From NCBI RefSeq assembly GCF_022809715.1, contig NZ_CP094459.1, forward strand, positions 2,294,001-2,358,000: 64,000 bases of DNA. The letters are read 5' to 3'. The stretch comes from Burkholderia pyrrocinia. GTDB taxonomy: Bacteria > Pseudomonadota > Gammaproteobacteria > Burkholderiales > Burkholderiaceae. Shown here in pieces: positions 8,192-17,974 of this stretch; the first letter of the stretch is position 1; each line of letters opens with the position of its first letter. The notes beneath the pieces were generated by a model that worked only from the letters and a program-made list of their open reading frames with translations, was not told the DNA's origin and did not search any database. Made by a program: the position numbers and the translations under genes.

Positions 8192-10591
8192 TTACTTCCG
8201 GTTGGCGAGCGCCTGCCACGTATCGATGATCGTGTCCGGGTTCAGCGAGATCGACACGATGCCTTCGTCGGCCAGCCATTGCGCGAAGTCCGGGTGATCG
8301 GACGGGCCCTGGCCGCAGATGCCGACGTACTTGCCCATCTTGCGGCAGGTATCGATCGCACGCTTCAGCAGGAACTTGACGGCCGGATCGCGTTCGTCGA
8401 AGTCGACTGCCAGCAGTTCCATGCCCGAGTCGCGGTCGAGGCCGAGCGTGAGCTGCGTGAGGTCGTTCGAGCCGATCGAGAAACCGTCGAAGTGCTGCAG
8501 GAAGTCTTCGGCGAGGATCGCGTTGGTCGGGACTTCGCACATCATCACGAGGCGCAGGCCGTTTTCACCACGCTTCAGGCCGAACTTCTCGAGCAGGCCG
8601 ACGACACGCTCCGCCTGCTTCACGGTACGCACGAACGGCACCATGATCTCGACGTTGGTCAGGCCCATCTCGTCGCGCACGCGCTTCAGTGCACGGCACT
8701 CCATCTCGAACGCCGGCGCGAAGTCTTCCGCGATGTAGCGCGACGCGCCGCGGAAGCCCAGCATCGGGTTTTCCTCGTCCGGCTCGTAACGCGAACCGCC
8801 GATCAGCTTCTTGTACTCGTTCGACTTGAAGTCGGACAAGCGCACGATCACGGGCTTCGGATAGAACGCCGCGGCGATCGTCGCGACACCTTCCGTCAGC
8901 TTGTCGACGTAGAACTGACGCGGCGACGCGTGGCCGCGCGCGACGCTCTCGACGGCCTTCTTCAGGTCCTGATCGATGTTCGGGTACTCGAGAATCGCCT
9001 TCGGGTGAACGCCGATGTTGTTGTTGATGATGAACTCGAGACGCGCGAGGCCCACGCCGCCGTTCGGCAGCTGCGAGAAGTCGAACGCGAGCTGCGGATT
9101 GCCGACGTTCATCATGATCTTGACCGGGATTTCCGGCAGTTCGCCGCGCTGCACTTCCGTGACTTCCGTCTCGAGCAGGCCGTCGTAGATCTTGCCTTCG
9201 TCGCCTTCCGCGCACGACACGGTGACGAGCGCGCCGTCCTTCAGCACGTCGGTTGCGTCGCCGCAGCCGACGACCGCCGGCACGCCGAGCTCACGCGCGA
9301 TGATCGCCGCGTGACAGGTCCGGCCGCCACGGTTCGTGACGATCGCGGCTGCACGCTTCATCACCGGCTCCCAGTTCGGGTCGGTCATGTCGGCAACCAG
9401 CACGTCGCCCGGCTGCACGCGTTCCATTTCCGACGGATCCTGGATCACGCGCACGCGGCCCGCGCCGATCTTCTGGCCGATCGCGCGGCCCGTCGCGAGA
9501 ACCTGCGACTGGCCCTTCAGCTTGAAGCGCTGCTCGGCCTTGCCGCTCGCCTGGCTCTTCACCGTTTCCGGACGCGCCTGCAGGATGAAGATCTTGCCGT
9601 CGCGGCCGTCCTTGCCCCACTCGATGTCCATCGGACGCTGGTAGTGCTTCTCGATGATGACCGCGTACTTCGCCAGCTCGATCACGTCCTCGTCGGTGAT
9701 CGAGTAGCGGTTGCGCTGCTCGTGCGACACGTCGACCGTCTTCACGCGGCCCGGCTCGCCCGGCTGCGTGAATTCCATCTTGATCAGCTTCGAGCCGATC
9801 GAGCGGCGGATGATCGGGTATTTGTCCTGTGCGAGCGTCGTCTTGAACACATAGAACTCGTCCGGGTTCACCGCGCCCTGCACGACGGTTTCGCCCAGGC
9901 CGTAGCTCGACGTGATGAACACGGCGTCCTTGAAGCCCGATTCGGTGTCGATCGTGAACATCACGCCGGCGGCGCCGACGTCCGAGCGGACCATGCGCTG
10001 CACGCCGGCCGACAGAGCGACCTCGGCGTGCGTGAAGCCCTTGTGCACGCGGTACGAGATCGCGCGGTCGTTATACAGCGACGCGAACACGTGCTTCATG
10101 CGGTCGAGCACGTCTTCGATGCCGACGACGTTCAGGTACGACTCCTGCTGGCCGGCGAACGATGCGTCGGGCAGGTCTTCCGCGGTCGCGGACGAGCGCA
10201 CGGCGAACGACAGCTCGCCCGGCGAGCCGTTCTTCAGGACTTCGAACTGCGCGCGGATTTCCTGCTCGAGGCGCGCCTGCATCGGCGCGTCGACGATCCA
10301 CTTGCGGATTTCGGCACCGGCTTCGGCGAGCGCCTTCACGTCGTCGATGTCGAGCGACTCGAGACGCTTGGCGATGCGGTCGGTAAGGTCGTTGTGCGTG
10401 AGGAAATCGCGGAAAGCGAGCGCGGTCGTGGCGAAACCGGTGGGCACGCGAACGCCAGCTTCGGAAAGCTGGCTGATCATCTCGCCGAGCGACGCATTCT
10501 TGCCGCCGACGATCTCCACATCGGTCATCCGCAACTGCTCGAACGGAATTACATACGCCTGGTCCTTTGCGACGTTTGCTGCGTTAGTCAT
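8192..10591 (-). CDS. ppsA: Phosphoenolpyruvate synthase
   Basis: A 799-residue PEP synthase (pyruvate, water dikinase): pyruvate + ATP to PEP + AMP + phosphate, the entry to gluconeogenesis. An N-terminal ATP-grasp domain ([15 protein letters not shown]) is followed by the swivelling phosphohistidine domain with [15 protein letters not shown] (His427 should be the phosphorylated residue) and a C-terminal TIM-barrel with [19 protein letters not shown] and the catalytic Cys759 in [11 protein letters not shown]. Length is normal. ATG 10591 has an AGGGGC ribosome site. It is divergent from ppsR, whose product should control it by phosphorylating a threonine next to the catalytic His. Confidence 0.97.
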   Translation of the reverse strand: MTNAANVAKDQAYVIPFEQLRMTDVEIVGGKNASLGEMISQLSEAGVRVPTGFATTALAFRDFLTHNDLTDRIAKRLESLDIDDVKALAEAGAEIRKWIVDAPMQARLEQEIRAQFEVLKNGSPGELSFAVRSSATAEDLPDASFAGQQESYLNVVGIEDVLDRMKHVFASLYNDRAISYRVHKGFTHAEVALSAGVQRMVRSDVGAAGVMFTIDTESGFKDAVFITSSYGLGETVVQGAVNPDEFYVFKTTLAQDKYPIIRRSIGSKLIKMEFTQPGEPGRVKTVDVSHEQRNRYSITDEDVIELAKYAVIIEKHYQRPMDIEWGKDGRDGKIFILQARPETVKSQASGKAEQRFKLKGQSQVLATGRAIGQKIGAGRVRVIQDPSEMERVQPGDVLVADMTDPNWEPVMKRAAAIVTNRGGRTCHAAIIARELGVPAVVGCGDATDVLKDGALVTVSCAEGDEGKIYDGLLETEVTEVQRGELPEIPVKIMMNVGNPQLAFDFSQLPNGGVGLARLEFIINNNIGVHPKAILEYPNIDQDLKKAVESVARGHASPRQFYVDKLTEGVATIAAAFYPKPVIVRLSDFKSNEYKKLIGGSRYEPDEENPMLGFRGASRYIAEDFAPAFEMECRALKRVRDEMGLTNVEIMVPFVRTVKQAERVVGLLEKFGLKRGENGLRLVMMCEVPTNAILAEDFLQHFDGFSIGSNDLTQLTLGLDRDSGMELLAVDFDERDPAVKFLLKRAIDTCRKMGKYVGICGQGPSDHPDFAQWLADEGIVSISLNPDTIIDTWQALANRK

Positions 10592-10969
10592 ACAAGCCCC
10601 TAAGTGTGAAAAAAATGCTCGATCGCGCAAGTGGGCTTGGACGCGGGCGCTTGCAAAAAGGCGCGGCGCGTCTTGCGCAACCTGTTAGATAAACAATCGC
10701 AGCGGCGGAAAAACCTTCCGACCCGATTTGCAAAAATCCCGGCAGAACGGCGATATTTTCAGACCAATCGCCAAACTTGCCGGGAATTTTGGAATCGCGC
10801 GGCCGGGCCACGAGCGCCGTTCGCGCCCTGCCCCCGCAATTGCTTATCCAACAGGTTGCCGCTATTCTACCGTGCCGGCTGCCGGATGTGGCGCGACCTT
10901 GTCACTGTGTCTGGAGGCGAACCTCCAGCCGCCCCGTGCAACCGCCCTTCACGTTCGACGCCCAGATTC
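10592..10969. promoter_or_regulatory. ppsA-ppsR divergent intergenic region (378 bp)
   Basis: The spacer between the divergent ppsA and ppsR genes must carry the promoters of both. It is locally AT-richer (for example AAAACCTTCCG near 10710 and GATATTTTCAG near 10751). The open frames that extend ppsR upstream into it contain no recognisable protein. I could not fix -35/-10 pairs with confidence and see no known operator. Confidence 0.45.
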
Positions 10970-11785
10970 ATGCTGCCTACCGTTTTCATCGTCTCCGACG
11001 GCACCGGGATTACTGCCGAAACCTTCGCGCATTCGATCCTCTCCCAGTTCGACCAGAAATTCCGTCTCGTGCGCGTGCCGTTCGTCGACTCGCTCGACAA
11101 GGCCTATGCGACCGTCGAGAAGATCAACGAGGCCGCCGTGCACGACGGCCGCCGCGCGATCGTGTTCACGACGCTCGTCGACAGCGAGTCGAACGACATC
11201 GTCAAGCGCTCGAACGCGCTCGTGCTCGACATGTTCCAGCGCTTCGTCGAGCCGCTCGAGCAGGAACTGGAGCTCAAGTCGAGCCACGCGATGGGCCGCG
11301 GCCACCAGAACGCGGACACCGAGGAATACAAGACGCGGATCGAGGCGATCAACTTCTCGCTCGCGCACGACGACGGCCAGTCGAACCGCAACCTGTCGGA
11401 GGCCGACGTGATCCTCGTCGGCGTGTCGCGCAGCGGCAAGACGCCGACGAGCCTGTATCTCGCGATGCAGTACGGCGTGAAGGCCGCGAACTATCCGCTG
11501 ATTCCGGAAGACTTCGAACGCGGCAAGCTGCCGTCGGCGCTCTCCGCGCACCGTGAAAAGCTGTTCGGGCTGTCGATCGACCCGCAGCGCCTGTCCGAGA
11601 TCCGCAACGAGCGGCGGCCGGGCAGCAAGTACGCTGCGCCCGAGAACTGCCGCTTCGAGATCAACGAGGCAGAAGCGATGATGCGTCGCGAAGGGATCAA
11701 GTGGCTGTCGTCGACGCACAAGTCGATCGAGGAAATCGCGACGACGATCCTGCAGGAAATCCGCCTCGACCGGCAGTCGTACTGA
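10970..11785 (+). CDS. ppsR: PEP synthase regulatory protein (bifunctional kinase/pyrophosphorylase, DUF299)
   Basis: A 271-residue member of the PpsR/YdiA family, normal length. It inactivates PEP synthase by ADP-dependent threonine phosphorylation and reactivates it by phosphate-dependent dephosphorylation. Visible hallmarks are VFIVSDGTGITAETFAHSIL at the N-terminus, the P-loop-like GVSRSGKTPTS at residues 151-161, and YPLIPEDFERGKLP. ATG 10970 gives the family N-terminus MLPTVFIVSDG. It is divergent from its target ppsA. Downstream, its presumed terminator has been split by two insertion sequences. Confidence 0.95.
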   Translation: MLPTVFIVSDGTGITAETFAHSILSQFDQKFRLVRVPFVDSLDKAYATVEKINEAAVHDGRRAIVFTTLVDSESNDIVKRSNALVLDMFQRFVEPLEQELELKSSHAMGRGHQNADTEEYKTRIEAINFSLAHDDGQSNRNLSEADVILVGVSRSGKTPTSLYLAMQYGVKAANYPLIPEDFERGKLPSALSAHREKLFGLSIDPQRLSEIRNERRPGSKYAAPENCRFEINEAEAMMRREGIKWLSSTHKSIEEIATTILQEIRLDRQSY

Positions 11786-11827
11786 GCGCCGGCGCACTTG
11801 CGGCCGCTCGGCCGCCGCCGGAAAAAC

Positions 11828-11839
11828 AAAAAGACCGCG
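11828..11839. terminator. Left arm of a terminator hairpin split by insertion sequences
   Basis: AAAAAGACCGCG lies 42 bp after the ppsR stop. It is complementary (one A/C mismatch) to CGCGGCCTTTTT at 14494-14505, on the far side of the two insertion sequences. Joined, they would form a GC-rich stem with A- and T-runs on the outside, the usual bidirectional terminator between convergent genes, here ppsR and the methyltransferase gene. The interpretation is inferred from the complementarity. Confidence 0.6.
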
Positions 11840-11876
11840 TCGATGAGCTTGACCTGAGACGGAATTTTGTGACCAA

Positions 11877-12716
11877 TCAGGCAGTGAGTCTCGTGTCGAT
11901 ATTATCGGAATCCAGCCAGGCTCGACGGACCGTAGCGGGAGGTTGATAGCGATGTGCGCTATGGGGCCGGCGCTCGTTGTAGAACTGCCGCCAGCGTTCG
12001 ATGAGCACCTTGGCCTCGGCGCGGCTGCGGAACCATTCCCGGTTCAGCAATTCGTCGCGCAGCTTGCCGTTGAAGCTCTCGACGAACCCGTTTTGCCACG
12101 GACTGCCGGGCGCGATGAAGGCCGGGCCGATTTCAGCATCTCGCAGCCAGCGCATGACCTTGGCAGCGGTAAATTCGGCGCCGTTGTCCGACCGAACGAA
12201 TGCGGGCTTGCCGTACAGCCGCATCAGTCGCGACAGCGTCAGAATCACATCCTGCGACCGCAGGCTGGCGTCGACCTCGATCGCCAGGCACTCGCGGGTG
12301 TATTCGTCGATCACGCAAAGCATCTTCAACGCCCGCCCATCCACCAGTTGATCGTGCACAAAGTCGTAACTCCATACCGAATTGGGTTGTGTCGCACCGG
12401 GCAGGCGAATGTCGTTGCCACAACGACGACGGCGAGGACGCCGCCGCGGAATGTTGAGCTGCAAGGCTCGCCACATTCGCCGCACGCGCGATTCGCCCAG
12501 CGCCAGCCAAGCCGACATCCGCCGGTAGCCGAAACGCGGCACTTCCTGAGCGGCCGCGATCAGTCGCTCGCCCAGGCTCCGATCCTTCTCCGGTTGCTTG
12601 AGCGTATAGGTTGCCACCCGGCGACTCAGCCCCAGGTAGCAACATGCCTTGCGTTGCGAGAGCCCCCGCCGAGTCAGGACTTCCAGCGCTTCGCGCCGGC
12701 CCGTCGGGGTGCTCAT
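11877..12716 (-). CDS. IS3-family transposase OrfB (DDE integrase-like), IS407 group
   Basis: A 279-residue transposase with the retroviral integrase (rve) fold. The catalytic triad is visible: Asp in [13 protein letters not shown], Asp in [10 protein letters not shown] and Glu in [19 protein letters not shown]. An N-terminal helix-turn-helix region ([20 protein letters not shown]) precedes it. It overlaps orfA by four bases (ATGA, 12713-12716); in this group the active enzyme is normally an OrfAB fusion made by ribosomal frameshifting at such an overlap. No stop or frameshift disrupts it, so the element may still be active. Confidence 0.93.
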   Translation of the reverse strand: MSTPTGRREALEVLTRRGLSQRKACCYLGLSRRVATYTLKQPEKDRSLGERLIAAAQEVPRFGYRRMSAWLALGESRVRRMWRALQLNIPRRRPRRRRCGNDIRLPGATQPNSVWSYDFVHDQLVDGRALKMLCVIDEYTRECLAIEVDASLRSQDVILTLSRLMRLYGKPAFVRSDNGAEFTAAKVMRWLRDAEIGPAFIAPGSPWQNGFVESFNGKLRDELLNREWFRSRAEAKVLIERWRQFYNERRPHSAHRYQPPATVRRAWLDSDNIDTRLTA

Positions 12717-12976
12717 TTTTTTCGGCTGAATTCCTTCAGGCCGTCGATCACCAGCATCTGCTCGGCGATCAGGCGCTTGAGCCGATCGTTCTCCGATTCC
12801 AGCTCCTTAAGTCGACGCGCGTCAGCCACGTCCATCCCGCCGAACTTGTTGCGCCAACGATAGAAGGTCTGTTCCGAGATGTTGTGGCGCTTGCACAGAT
12901 CCTTCACCGGCTCATCCCGGCTCTCGGCCTCTCGCAAGATGCGGATGATCTGCTCGTCGGTAAATCGCTTCTTCAT
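12713..12976 (-). CDS. IS3-family transposase OrfA (DNA-binding), IS407 group
   Basis: An 87-residue protein with the HTH_Tnp_1 pattern: [20 protein letters not shown], then [20 protein letters not shown], followed by a leucine-zipper-like [19 protein letters not shown] that mediates multimerisation in relatives. It binds the IS ends and provides the N-terminal part of the OrfAB transposase. The start has AAGGAGAA upstream. Intact. Confidence 0.93.
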   Translation of the reverse strand: MKKRFTDEQIIRILREAESRDEPVKDLCKRHNISEQTFYRWRNKFGGMDVADARRLKELESENDRLKRLIAEQMLVIDGLKEFSRKK

Positions 12977-13075
12977 CGAGTTCTCCTTGCCTCTAGGATA
13001 AAAGAGAACTCACTTGCCAAATGGCTACAAGAAACGCCTCAGGTCAAGCTGACCCCGTAAAGTTGGACGGGTAAA

Positions 13076-13911
13076 TTAGGCCGCCAAGGGCTGAGTTCTG
13101 TACTGCACGGGACTCAGCCCTTTTAGCTTGAGCTTGATGCGGTCGTGATTGTAATAGTGGATGTAGTCGGCAATGGCGCGACGCAATTTCTGGACGTCTG
13201 CGAAGTGTGTCAACCGGAAGCACTCGGATTTGAGTGTGCCGAAGAAGCTTTCCATCGCGGCATTATCCAAGCAGTTGCCCTTGCGTGACATGCTCTGCGG
13301 CATGCCTCGCTCAGCAAGCTGTTCGCAGTATTCTCGCATTTGATAAGCCCAGCCTTGATCCGAATGCAGCATCGGTGTCTCATCAGCTGCCAGTCGCTTG
13401 AGTGCCTTGTCCAGCATGGCTTTGATCATGGCGAAGTCGGGGCGCTCGCTCATTTGCCAGGCAATGACCTCGCCGTTGTACAAATCCAGAACCGGCGACA
13501 AATATAGCTTCTTGCCGCCGACATTGAATTCGGTCACATCCGTCACCCACTTCTCATTGGGCCTATTGGCTTCGAATTGGCGGTTGAGTAGATTCGGCGC
13601 TATGCGCCCACGCTCTCCCCGATAGGACCGATATTTCTTGGGCCGAACGAGCGACTTCAGACGCAGCACTGACATCAGTCGCTGCACCGTCTTGCGGTTG
13701 ACCCAAGTGCCCGCTCGACGCAATGCAAGCGTGATCCGGCGATAGCCGTAACGCCCTTATGCTGGGCGAAGACATCGGCGATCTTCGCCTTGAGCTCGGC
13801 GTGACGATCTCCCGCCTTGGTCGCTGCCACTTGGTAATAGAACGTACTACGCGCCAGGCCTGAAACCTTGAGCAAGACCGTCAACGAATGGTGCTCACGC
13901 AAGGCGTTCAC
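13076..13911 (-). pseudogene. Frameshifted IS3-family transposase OrfB (IS150-like)
   Basis: The N-terminal part (GTG 13911, NALREHHSLTVLLKVSGLAR, then STFYYQVAATKAGDRH) reads to AQHKG near 13757. The reading frame then shifts by one base: the expected continuation RYGYRRITLALRRAGTW is found in the next frame and runs to 13076. The lost base lies in the GGGCGTTAC region at about 13751-13757 and fits a single-base deletion. The catalytic residues are all in the second frame (WVTDVTEF, HSDQGWAY, NAAMESFFGTLKSE). GTG 13911 overlaps the orfA stop (GTGA). Unless a slip restores the frame, the element cannot make its own transposase. Confidence 0.88.
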
Positions 13912-14438
13912 GATTTGCGCGGTTTCTTTGGCTTTGCTTGCTCCTTGGCTCGGAGCAGTTCGTCCAACTTTTTTAGGTACGCCACCTCCGCGCGCAGATA
14001 CTCATTCTCTTTAAGAAGGTCTTCGCGTGAGCGCTCGTCTGCGGGCACGGCAGTAGGCTGGGCAGGCTGTTTGGGCTTTGACATCTTGGGTGGCCGGCCT
14101 TTGCGGCGCGGCATGAGAGCTTCGAAACCACCCTCATGATACTGGCGCTCCCAGCGACTCACGCAGTTGGCTTCGCGCAAATCGAATACCGCGCATGTGC
14201 GCTGGTATGACAGCTCATGGCGCCACATGTGTTGCAGCACCGACATCTTGAAGTCAGTGCTATACGTCTCGTGCTTCTTGCGCAGCCCTGCTTTGCCATG
14301 TACCCGGAAAGCGCTCACCCAACGCCGCAGTGTTGAATACCCAACTCCGTACTTCCGGCCGAGCGACTCGCAACTGCCTTCGCCGCTCAGATATGCCTTG
14401 ACCAATTGTTGCTTGAACGACGGGTCATACTTCGTCAT
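13908..14438 (-). CDS. IS3-family transposase OrfA (IS150-like)
   Basis: A 176-residue DNA-binding protein with two helix-turn-helix modules, near residues 10-45 (LGRKYGVGYSTLRRWVSAFR) and 65-110 (LSYQRTCAVFDLREANCVSR), then a basic Pro/Lys linker (RRKGRPPKMSKPKQPAQP) and a C-terminal leucine zipper (REDLLKENEYLRAEVAYLKK). ATG 14438 has GGGGG before it. Intact, although its partner orfB is frameshifted. Confidence 0.88.
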   Translation of the reverse strand: MTKYDPSFKQQLVKAYLSGEGSCESLGRKYGVGYSTLRRWVSAFRVHGKAGLRKKHETYSTDFKMSVLQHMWRHELSYQRTCAVFDLREANCVSRWERQYHEGGFEALMPRRKGRPPKMSKPKQPAQPTAVPADERSREDLLKENEYLRAEVAYLKKLDELLRAKEQAKPKKPRKS

Positions 14439-14493
14439 GAAAAAACCCCCAAGGGTTGGAGTGATGTCCAACTCTTGGGGGTCAATTCACGAA

Positions 14494-14505
14494 CGCGGCC
14501 TTTTT
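14494..14505. terminator. Right arm of the IS-split terminator hairpin
   Basis: CGCGGCCTTTTT, 30 bp beyond the methyltransferase stop codon on its downstream side and complementary to 11828-11839 across the two insertion sequences. The extra bases TCG and CGA flanking the loop side of the two arms could extend the stem around a bulged A. See the left-arm entry for the interpretation. Confidence 0.6.
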
Positions 14506-14534
14506 CGTGGTGCGGCGAATGCTGGCGTGGGGCG

Positions 14535-15317
14535 TCACGCAGGCCGCTGCTGTCGCACCTGCTCGAACAGGCAGACCGCCGCTGCTGCCGCGACATTCAG
14601 CGACTCCATCCCGCCCGGCTGCGGAATCGTCACGCGATGCGTGGCCGCATCGCGCCAGAACGCCGATACGCCGGCGCCCTCGTTGCCGAACACCCATGCG
14701 ACAGGCCCCGACAGGTCGCAGTCGTAGAGCGCCTGCGCGCCATGCGAATCGGTCAGCGCGACCGGCACGTCGAGGCGTTCGGCGAGCGCCGCGGCGTCAA
14801 CATCCTCATGGATCGACAGCAGGAAATGCGCACCCATGCCCGAGCGCAGCACCTTCGACGACCACGCGTAGGCCGTGCCCGGCGCACAGAACACGTGACG
14901 CACACCGGCCGCCGCGGCGCTGCGCAGGATCGAGCCGACGTTGCCGGCGTCCTGCACGCCGTCGAGCACGACCGACGTGTGCGTCACGCGCTCAGGCAGC
15001 GGTTGCGCCGGCCGGTCGACGAGCAGCAGGAACCCGACGCCGTTGACGACGTTCGACAACTGCCCGAACAGCGCATCGGGCAGCGTGACGACACGCTGCG
15101 CGTCGACGCGCGCGACGATCGCCTGCGCCTCGGCGTGGCCGAGCGCGCCTTCGGTCGCCACGCACAGCTCGGGCGTCGCACCCGTATCGAGGTACGCGCT
15201 CGCGAGATGGAATCCTTCGAGCAGCGCCTGGCCGCTGCGGCGCTGATGGTGCGTCGAACCCGCGAGCGCCTTCAGGCGCTTGTACAGCGGGTTGTCGCGG
15301 GAAGTAATGCTTTTCAT
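14535..15317 (-). CDS. TrmH/SpoU family RNA 2'-O-ribose methyltransferase
   Basis: A 260-residue SPOUT-class methyltransferase. The N-terminal substrate-binding part ([20 protein letters not shown]) resembles the 23S rRNA methyltransferase family. The catalytic knot shows motif 1 ([20 protein letters not shown]), motif 2 ([12 protein letters not shown]) and motif 3 ([19 protein letters not shown]). It probably methylates 23S rRNA; the exact nucleotide cannot be read from sequence. The start overlaps the rnhB stop by four bases (ATGA, 15314-15317), indicating translational coupling. It is the last gene of the envelope cluster and convergent with ppsR across the insertion sequences. Confidence 0.9.
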   Translation of the reverse strand: MKSITSRDNPLYKRLKALAGSTHHQRRSGQALLEGFHLASAYLDTGATPELCVATEGALGHAEAQAIVARVDAQRVVTLPDALFGQLSNVVNGVGFLLLVDRPAQPLPERVTHTSVVLDGVQDAGNVGSILRSAAAAGVRHVFCAPGTAYAWSSKVLRSGMGAHFLLSIHEDVDAAALAERLDVPVALTDSHGAQALYDCDLSGPVAWVFGNEGAGVSAFWRDAATHRVTIPQPGGMESLNVAAAAAVCLFEQVRQQRPA

Positions 15318-15958
15318 CGAATCAGGTCGAGTGCCGCGCGGACCGGCGCGAACGAGCGCCGATGCGCTTCGCACGGGCCGTGCTCGCGCAGCGCGGCAAG
15401 GTGTTTCGCGGTGCCGTAACCCGCATGCACGTTGAAACCGTATACCGGGAAGCGTTCGTGCAGGTCGACGAGCATGCGGTCGCGCGTGACCTTCGCGAGG
15501 ATCGACGCGGCCGAGATGCTCGGTACGAGCGCATCGCCGCTGACGATCGCCTCGGCACGCACCGTCAGCGTCGGGCAGCGGTTGCCGTCGATCTGCGCAA
15601 GCGTCGGCAGGACCGACAGGCCCTCGACGGCCCGCTTCATCGCAAGCATCGTCGCGTGCAGGATGTTCAGCGTATCGATTTCGTCGACGCTTGCCGACGC
15701 AACGCAATACGCGCGCGAACGCGCGACGATCAGGTCGTACAGCACGTCGCGCTTCTTCGCGGACAGCGCCTTCGAATCGTCGAGCCCGTCGATCGGCTGC
15801 GCCGGATCGAGAATCACCGCGGCGGCCACCACCGGCCCCGCGAGCGGGCCGCGGCCGGCTTCGTCGACACCGCAGACGATCTCGTCGGGCCGGCTGAAGT
15901 CGAAGCCGCCCTGCACGTCGCTCGACGCGCGACGACGCGGTGCACGTACTGCCGTCAT
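15314..15958 (-). CDS. rnhB: Ribonuclease HII
   Basis: A 214-residue RNase HII, which removes ribonucleotides and RNA from RNA-DNA hybrids. The [17 protein letters not shown] motif near residues 32-48 holds the first catalytic Asp-Glu pair; [10 protein letters not shown], the DGN of QIDGNRCP, and [14 protein letters not shown] complete the family signature. The first ~20 residues are a basic, non-conserved leader. ATG 15958 overlaps the lpxB stop (15955) and the rnhB stop overlaps the methyltransferase start, so all three are coupled. lpxB-rnhB adjacency is a common proteobacterial arrangement. Confidence 0.96.
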   Translation of the reverse strand: MTAVRAPRRRASSDVQGGFDFSRPDEIVCGVDEAGRGPLAGPVVAAAVILDPAQPIDGLDDSKALSAKKRDVLYDLIVARSRAYCVASASVDEIDTLNILHATMLAMKRAVEGLSVLPTLAQIDGNRCPTLTVRAEAIVSGDALVPSISAASILAKVTRDRMLVDLHERFPVYGFNVHAGYGTAKHLAALREHGPCEAHRRSFAPVRAALDLIR

Positions 15959-17124
15959 GCGCGCCCCTTGCGTTGTTCGAGCACGCGCACGACCGCTTCG
16001 GCCGCCTTCGCAGCCGTGTTCTGCCGCAGCGAAAGATGCATTTCGGTAAACACGTCGGTCAGCGTGCGGCGGTTCGCGTCGTCGCGCAGCTGCGTGAGCG
16101 TCGCATCGGCGAGCGCCTCGGGCGTCGCGAAATGCTGCAGCAGCTCGGGCACGACGAAGCGCCCCGCCAGGATGTTCGGCAAGCCGACATACGGCAGGTA
16201 GCCCTGCCGGCGCATGATCTGCCCGGTCAGCCAGGGCACCTTGTACGAGATCACCATCGGCTTCTTCAGCAGCGCGGCTTCCAGCGTGACGGTGCCGCTC
16301 TTCACGAGGATCGCGTCGGCGGCCGTCATCGCGACCTGCGAGCGGCCATCGGTGATCGTCAGCGCGAGTTGCGGATGCGCGTCGACGAGCGGCTGCAGCA
16401 GCTCGCGCAGCGCGGGCGTCGCCGCCGGCATCACGAACCGCACGCCGGGCTCGCGCTGCTGCATCAGCGCCATCGCCGCGAAAAACGTCGGGCCGATCAG
16501 CGCGATCTCCGAGCGCCGGCTGCCCGGCAGCACCGCGATCACGGGACCGTCCGCGGGCAGGCCGAGCGCGATGCGCGCACCGTGCGTGTCGGGCTCGAGC
16601 GGGATCTCGTCGGCCAGCGGATGGCCGACGTAGGTCGACGCGACGCCGGCCTTGTCGAGAATCGCCGGCTCGAACGGGAACAGGCACAGCATGTGATCGA
16701 CGGACTTGGCGATCTTCTTGATCCGGCCGCCGCGCCATGCCCAGATCGACGGGCACACGAAGTGGATCGACGGGATGCCCGCGTCGCGCACGGCCTGTTC
16801 GACACTGAAGTTGAAATCCGGCGCGTCGATGCCGATGAACGCGGCCGGCCGCTCCGCGAGCAGCTGGCGCTTCAGCTCGCCGCGAATCCGCAGGATCTCG
16901 GGAATCTGGCCCAGCGCCTCGACATAACCGCGCACGGTCAGCTTGTCCATCTGCCAGTGCGAATCGAAGCCCTGCGCGATCATCCGCGGCCCGCCGATCC
17001 CGTAGTACTGGGCCGATTCGGGCAGCCGCTCGCGCAGCCCGCCGAGCAGCGACGCCGCGAGCAGGTCGCCCGATGGCTCGCCTGCCACCATCGCGAGCCG
17101 AAGCTGATTGGTCGGAAACGGCAT
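15955..17124 (-). CDS. lpxB: Lipid-A-disaccharide synthase
   Basis: A 389-residue GT19 glycosyltransferase that joins UDP-2,3-diacylglucosamine and lipid X into the lipid A disaccharide at the inner face of the inner membrane. Signature segments: [19 protein letters not shown] (12-30), [53 protein letters not shown] and [18 protein letters not shown]. Length normal. It starts 3 bp after lpxA and overlaps rnhB by four bases. Confidence 0.97.
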   Translation of the reverse strand: MPFPTNQLRLAMVAGEPSGDLLAASLLGGLRERLPESAQYYGIGGPRMIAQGFDSHWQMDKLTVRGYVEALGQIPEILRIRGELKRQLLAERPAAFIGIDAPDFNFSVEQAVRDAGIPSIHFVCPSIWAWRGGRIKKIAKSVDHMLCLFPFEPAILDKAGVASTYVGHPLADEIPLEPDTHGARIALGLPADGPVIAVLPGSRRSEIALIGPTFFAAMALMQQREPGVRFVMPAATPALRELLQPLVDAHPQLALTITDGRSQVAMTAADAILVKSGTVTLEAALLKKPMVISYKVPWLTGQIMRRQGYLPYVGLPNILAGRFVVPELLQHFATPEALADATLTQLRDDANRRTLTDVFTEMHLSLRQNTAAKAAEAVVRVLEQRKGRA

Positions 17125-17127
17125 CGC

Positions 17128-17916
17128 TTAGCGGATGATGCCGCGTTGCGACGCGTCGATGAACTCGACGAGCGCCTTCACCGGCGCATCGCCGTCGCCG
17201 CCCGCCTCCGCCAGCTCGCGCAACTGCACCTTCGCTTCCTCGAGCGACAGGCCGTTCTTGTACAGCAGGCGGTACGCGCTGCGCAGCGCCGAAATCGCGT
17301 CGGGCGAGAAACCGCGCCGGCGCAGCCCTTCGATGTTGATCCCGTGCGGCTCGGCCTTGTTGCCTGCCGCGATCACGAACGGCGGAATGTCCTGCACGAG
17401 CGCCGACGCGCCGCCCAGCATCGAGTGCGCACCGATGCGCACGAACTGGTGAACGCCCGACATCCCGCCGACGATCGCCCAGTCGCCGATCTCGACGTGG
17501 CCGGCCATCTGCGCGTTGCTCGACAGGATCACGTGGCTGCCGACGCTGCAGTCATGGCCGATGTGCACATAGGCCATGATCCAGTTGTCGTCGCCGAGCG
17601 TCGTCACGCCGACGTCCTGCACGGTGCCCGTGTGGATCGTCGTGAATTCGCGGATCGTGTTGCGGTTGCCGATCACGAGCTTCGTCGGCTCGTCCTTGTA
17701 CTTCATGTCCTGCGGACGGCCGCCGACCGATGCGTAATGGCCGATGCGATTGTCCTCGCCGAGCGTCGTGTGGCCTTCGATCACGCTGTGCGAGCCGATC
17801 GTCGTGCGCGCGCCGATCGTGACGTTCGGGCCGACGATCGCGTACGGGCCGATCTCGACCGATTCGTCGATCTGCGCGCCCGCTTCGACAATCGCGGTGG
17901 GATGAATCCTGGTCAT
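17128..17916 (-). CDS. lpxA: UDP-N-acetylglucosamine acyltransferase
   Basis: A 262-residue left-handed beta-helix acyltransferase that adds a hydroxyacyl chain to UDP-GlcNAc, the first step of lipid A synthesis. The hexapeptide repeats start at [20 protein letters not shown]; the catalytic His lies in [16 protein letters not shown], and the C-terminal helical domain includes [20 protein letters not shown]. Length normal. Located 58 bp after fabZ and 3 bp before lpxB; the three genes feed one pathway. Confidence 0.97.
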   Translation of the reverse strand: MTRIHPTAIVEAGAQIDESVEIGPYAIVGPNVTIGARTTIGSHSVIEGHTTLGEDNRIGHYASVGGRPQDMKYKDEPTKLVIGNRNTIREFTTIHTGTVQDVGVTTLGDDNWIMAYVHIGHDCSVGSHVILSSNAQMAGHVEIGDWAIVGGMSGVHQFVRIGAHSMLGGASALVQDIPPFVIAAGNKAEPHGINIEGLRRRGFSPDAISALRSAYRLLYKNGLSLEEAKVQLRELAEAGGDGDAPVKALVEFIDASQRGIIR

Positions 17917-17974
17917 GCGCCGTTGCCTCTCGATGTGATGTGTCGCGTTGCGTTGCCCATGCGTGCCGCGTCGC

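Larger units (their letters stand above)
11850..13046 (-). mobile_element. IS3-family insertion sequence, IS407 group (1197 bp)
   Basis: The element begins TGACCTGAGACGG at 11850 and ends, read from the other side, TGACCTGAGGCG at 13046: imperfect inverted ends with the TG...CA termini of the IS3 family. Both sides are flanked by AGCT (11846-11849 and 13047-13050), a 4-bp direct repeat, the duplication size of the IS407 group; because AGCT is self-complementary, a longer inverted end cannot be wholly excluded. It carries orfA and orfB, both intact. Its right flank touches the first base of the next insertion sequence. Confidence 0.88.
13050..14484 (-). mobile_element. IS3-family insertion sequence, IS150-like (1435 bp), defective
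   Basis: Terminal inverted repeats are TGACCCCGTAAAGTTGGAC at 13050 and, from the other end, TGACCCCCAAGAGTTGGAC ending at 14484 (16 of 19 match). OrfA is intact but orfB carries a frameshift. No direct repeat is visible (AGC on the left, ATT on the right), so one flank may have been changed by the neighbouring element or by a deletion. Base composition is lower in GC than the surrounding genes. Group call rests on the long two-HTH OrfA and OrfB type. Confidence 0.85.

Noticed and set aside
7031..10603. Plus-strand open frame of 1190 codons antisense to ppsA, nfeD and the paraslipin gene
   Set aside because: Its product is Arg/His/Asp-rich with no domain pattern; it is the complement-frame shadow of GC-rich codons in three well-identified genes.
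13047..14487. Target duplication for the IS150-like element
   Set aside because: The flanking bases AGC and ATT do not match, so no duplication is claimed.
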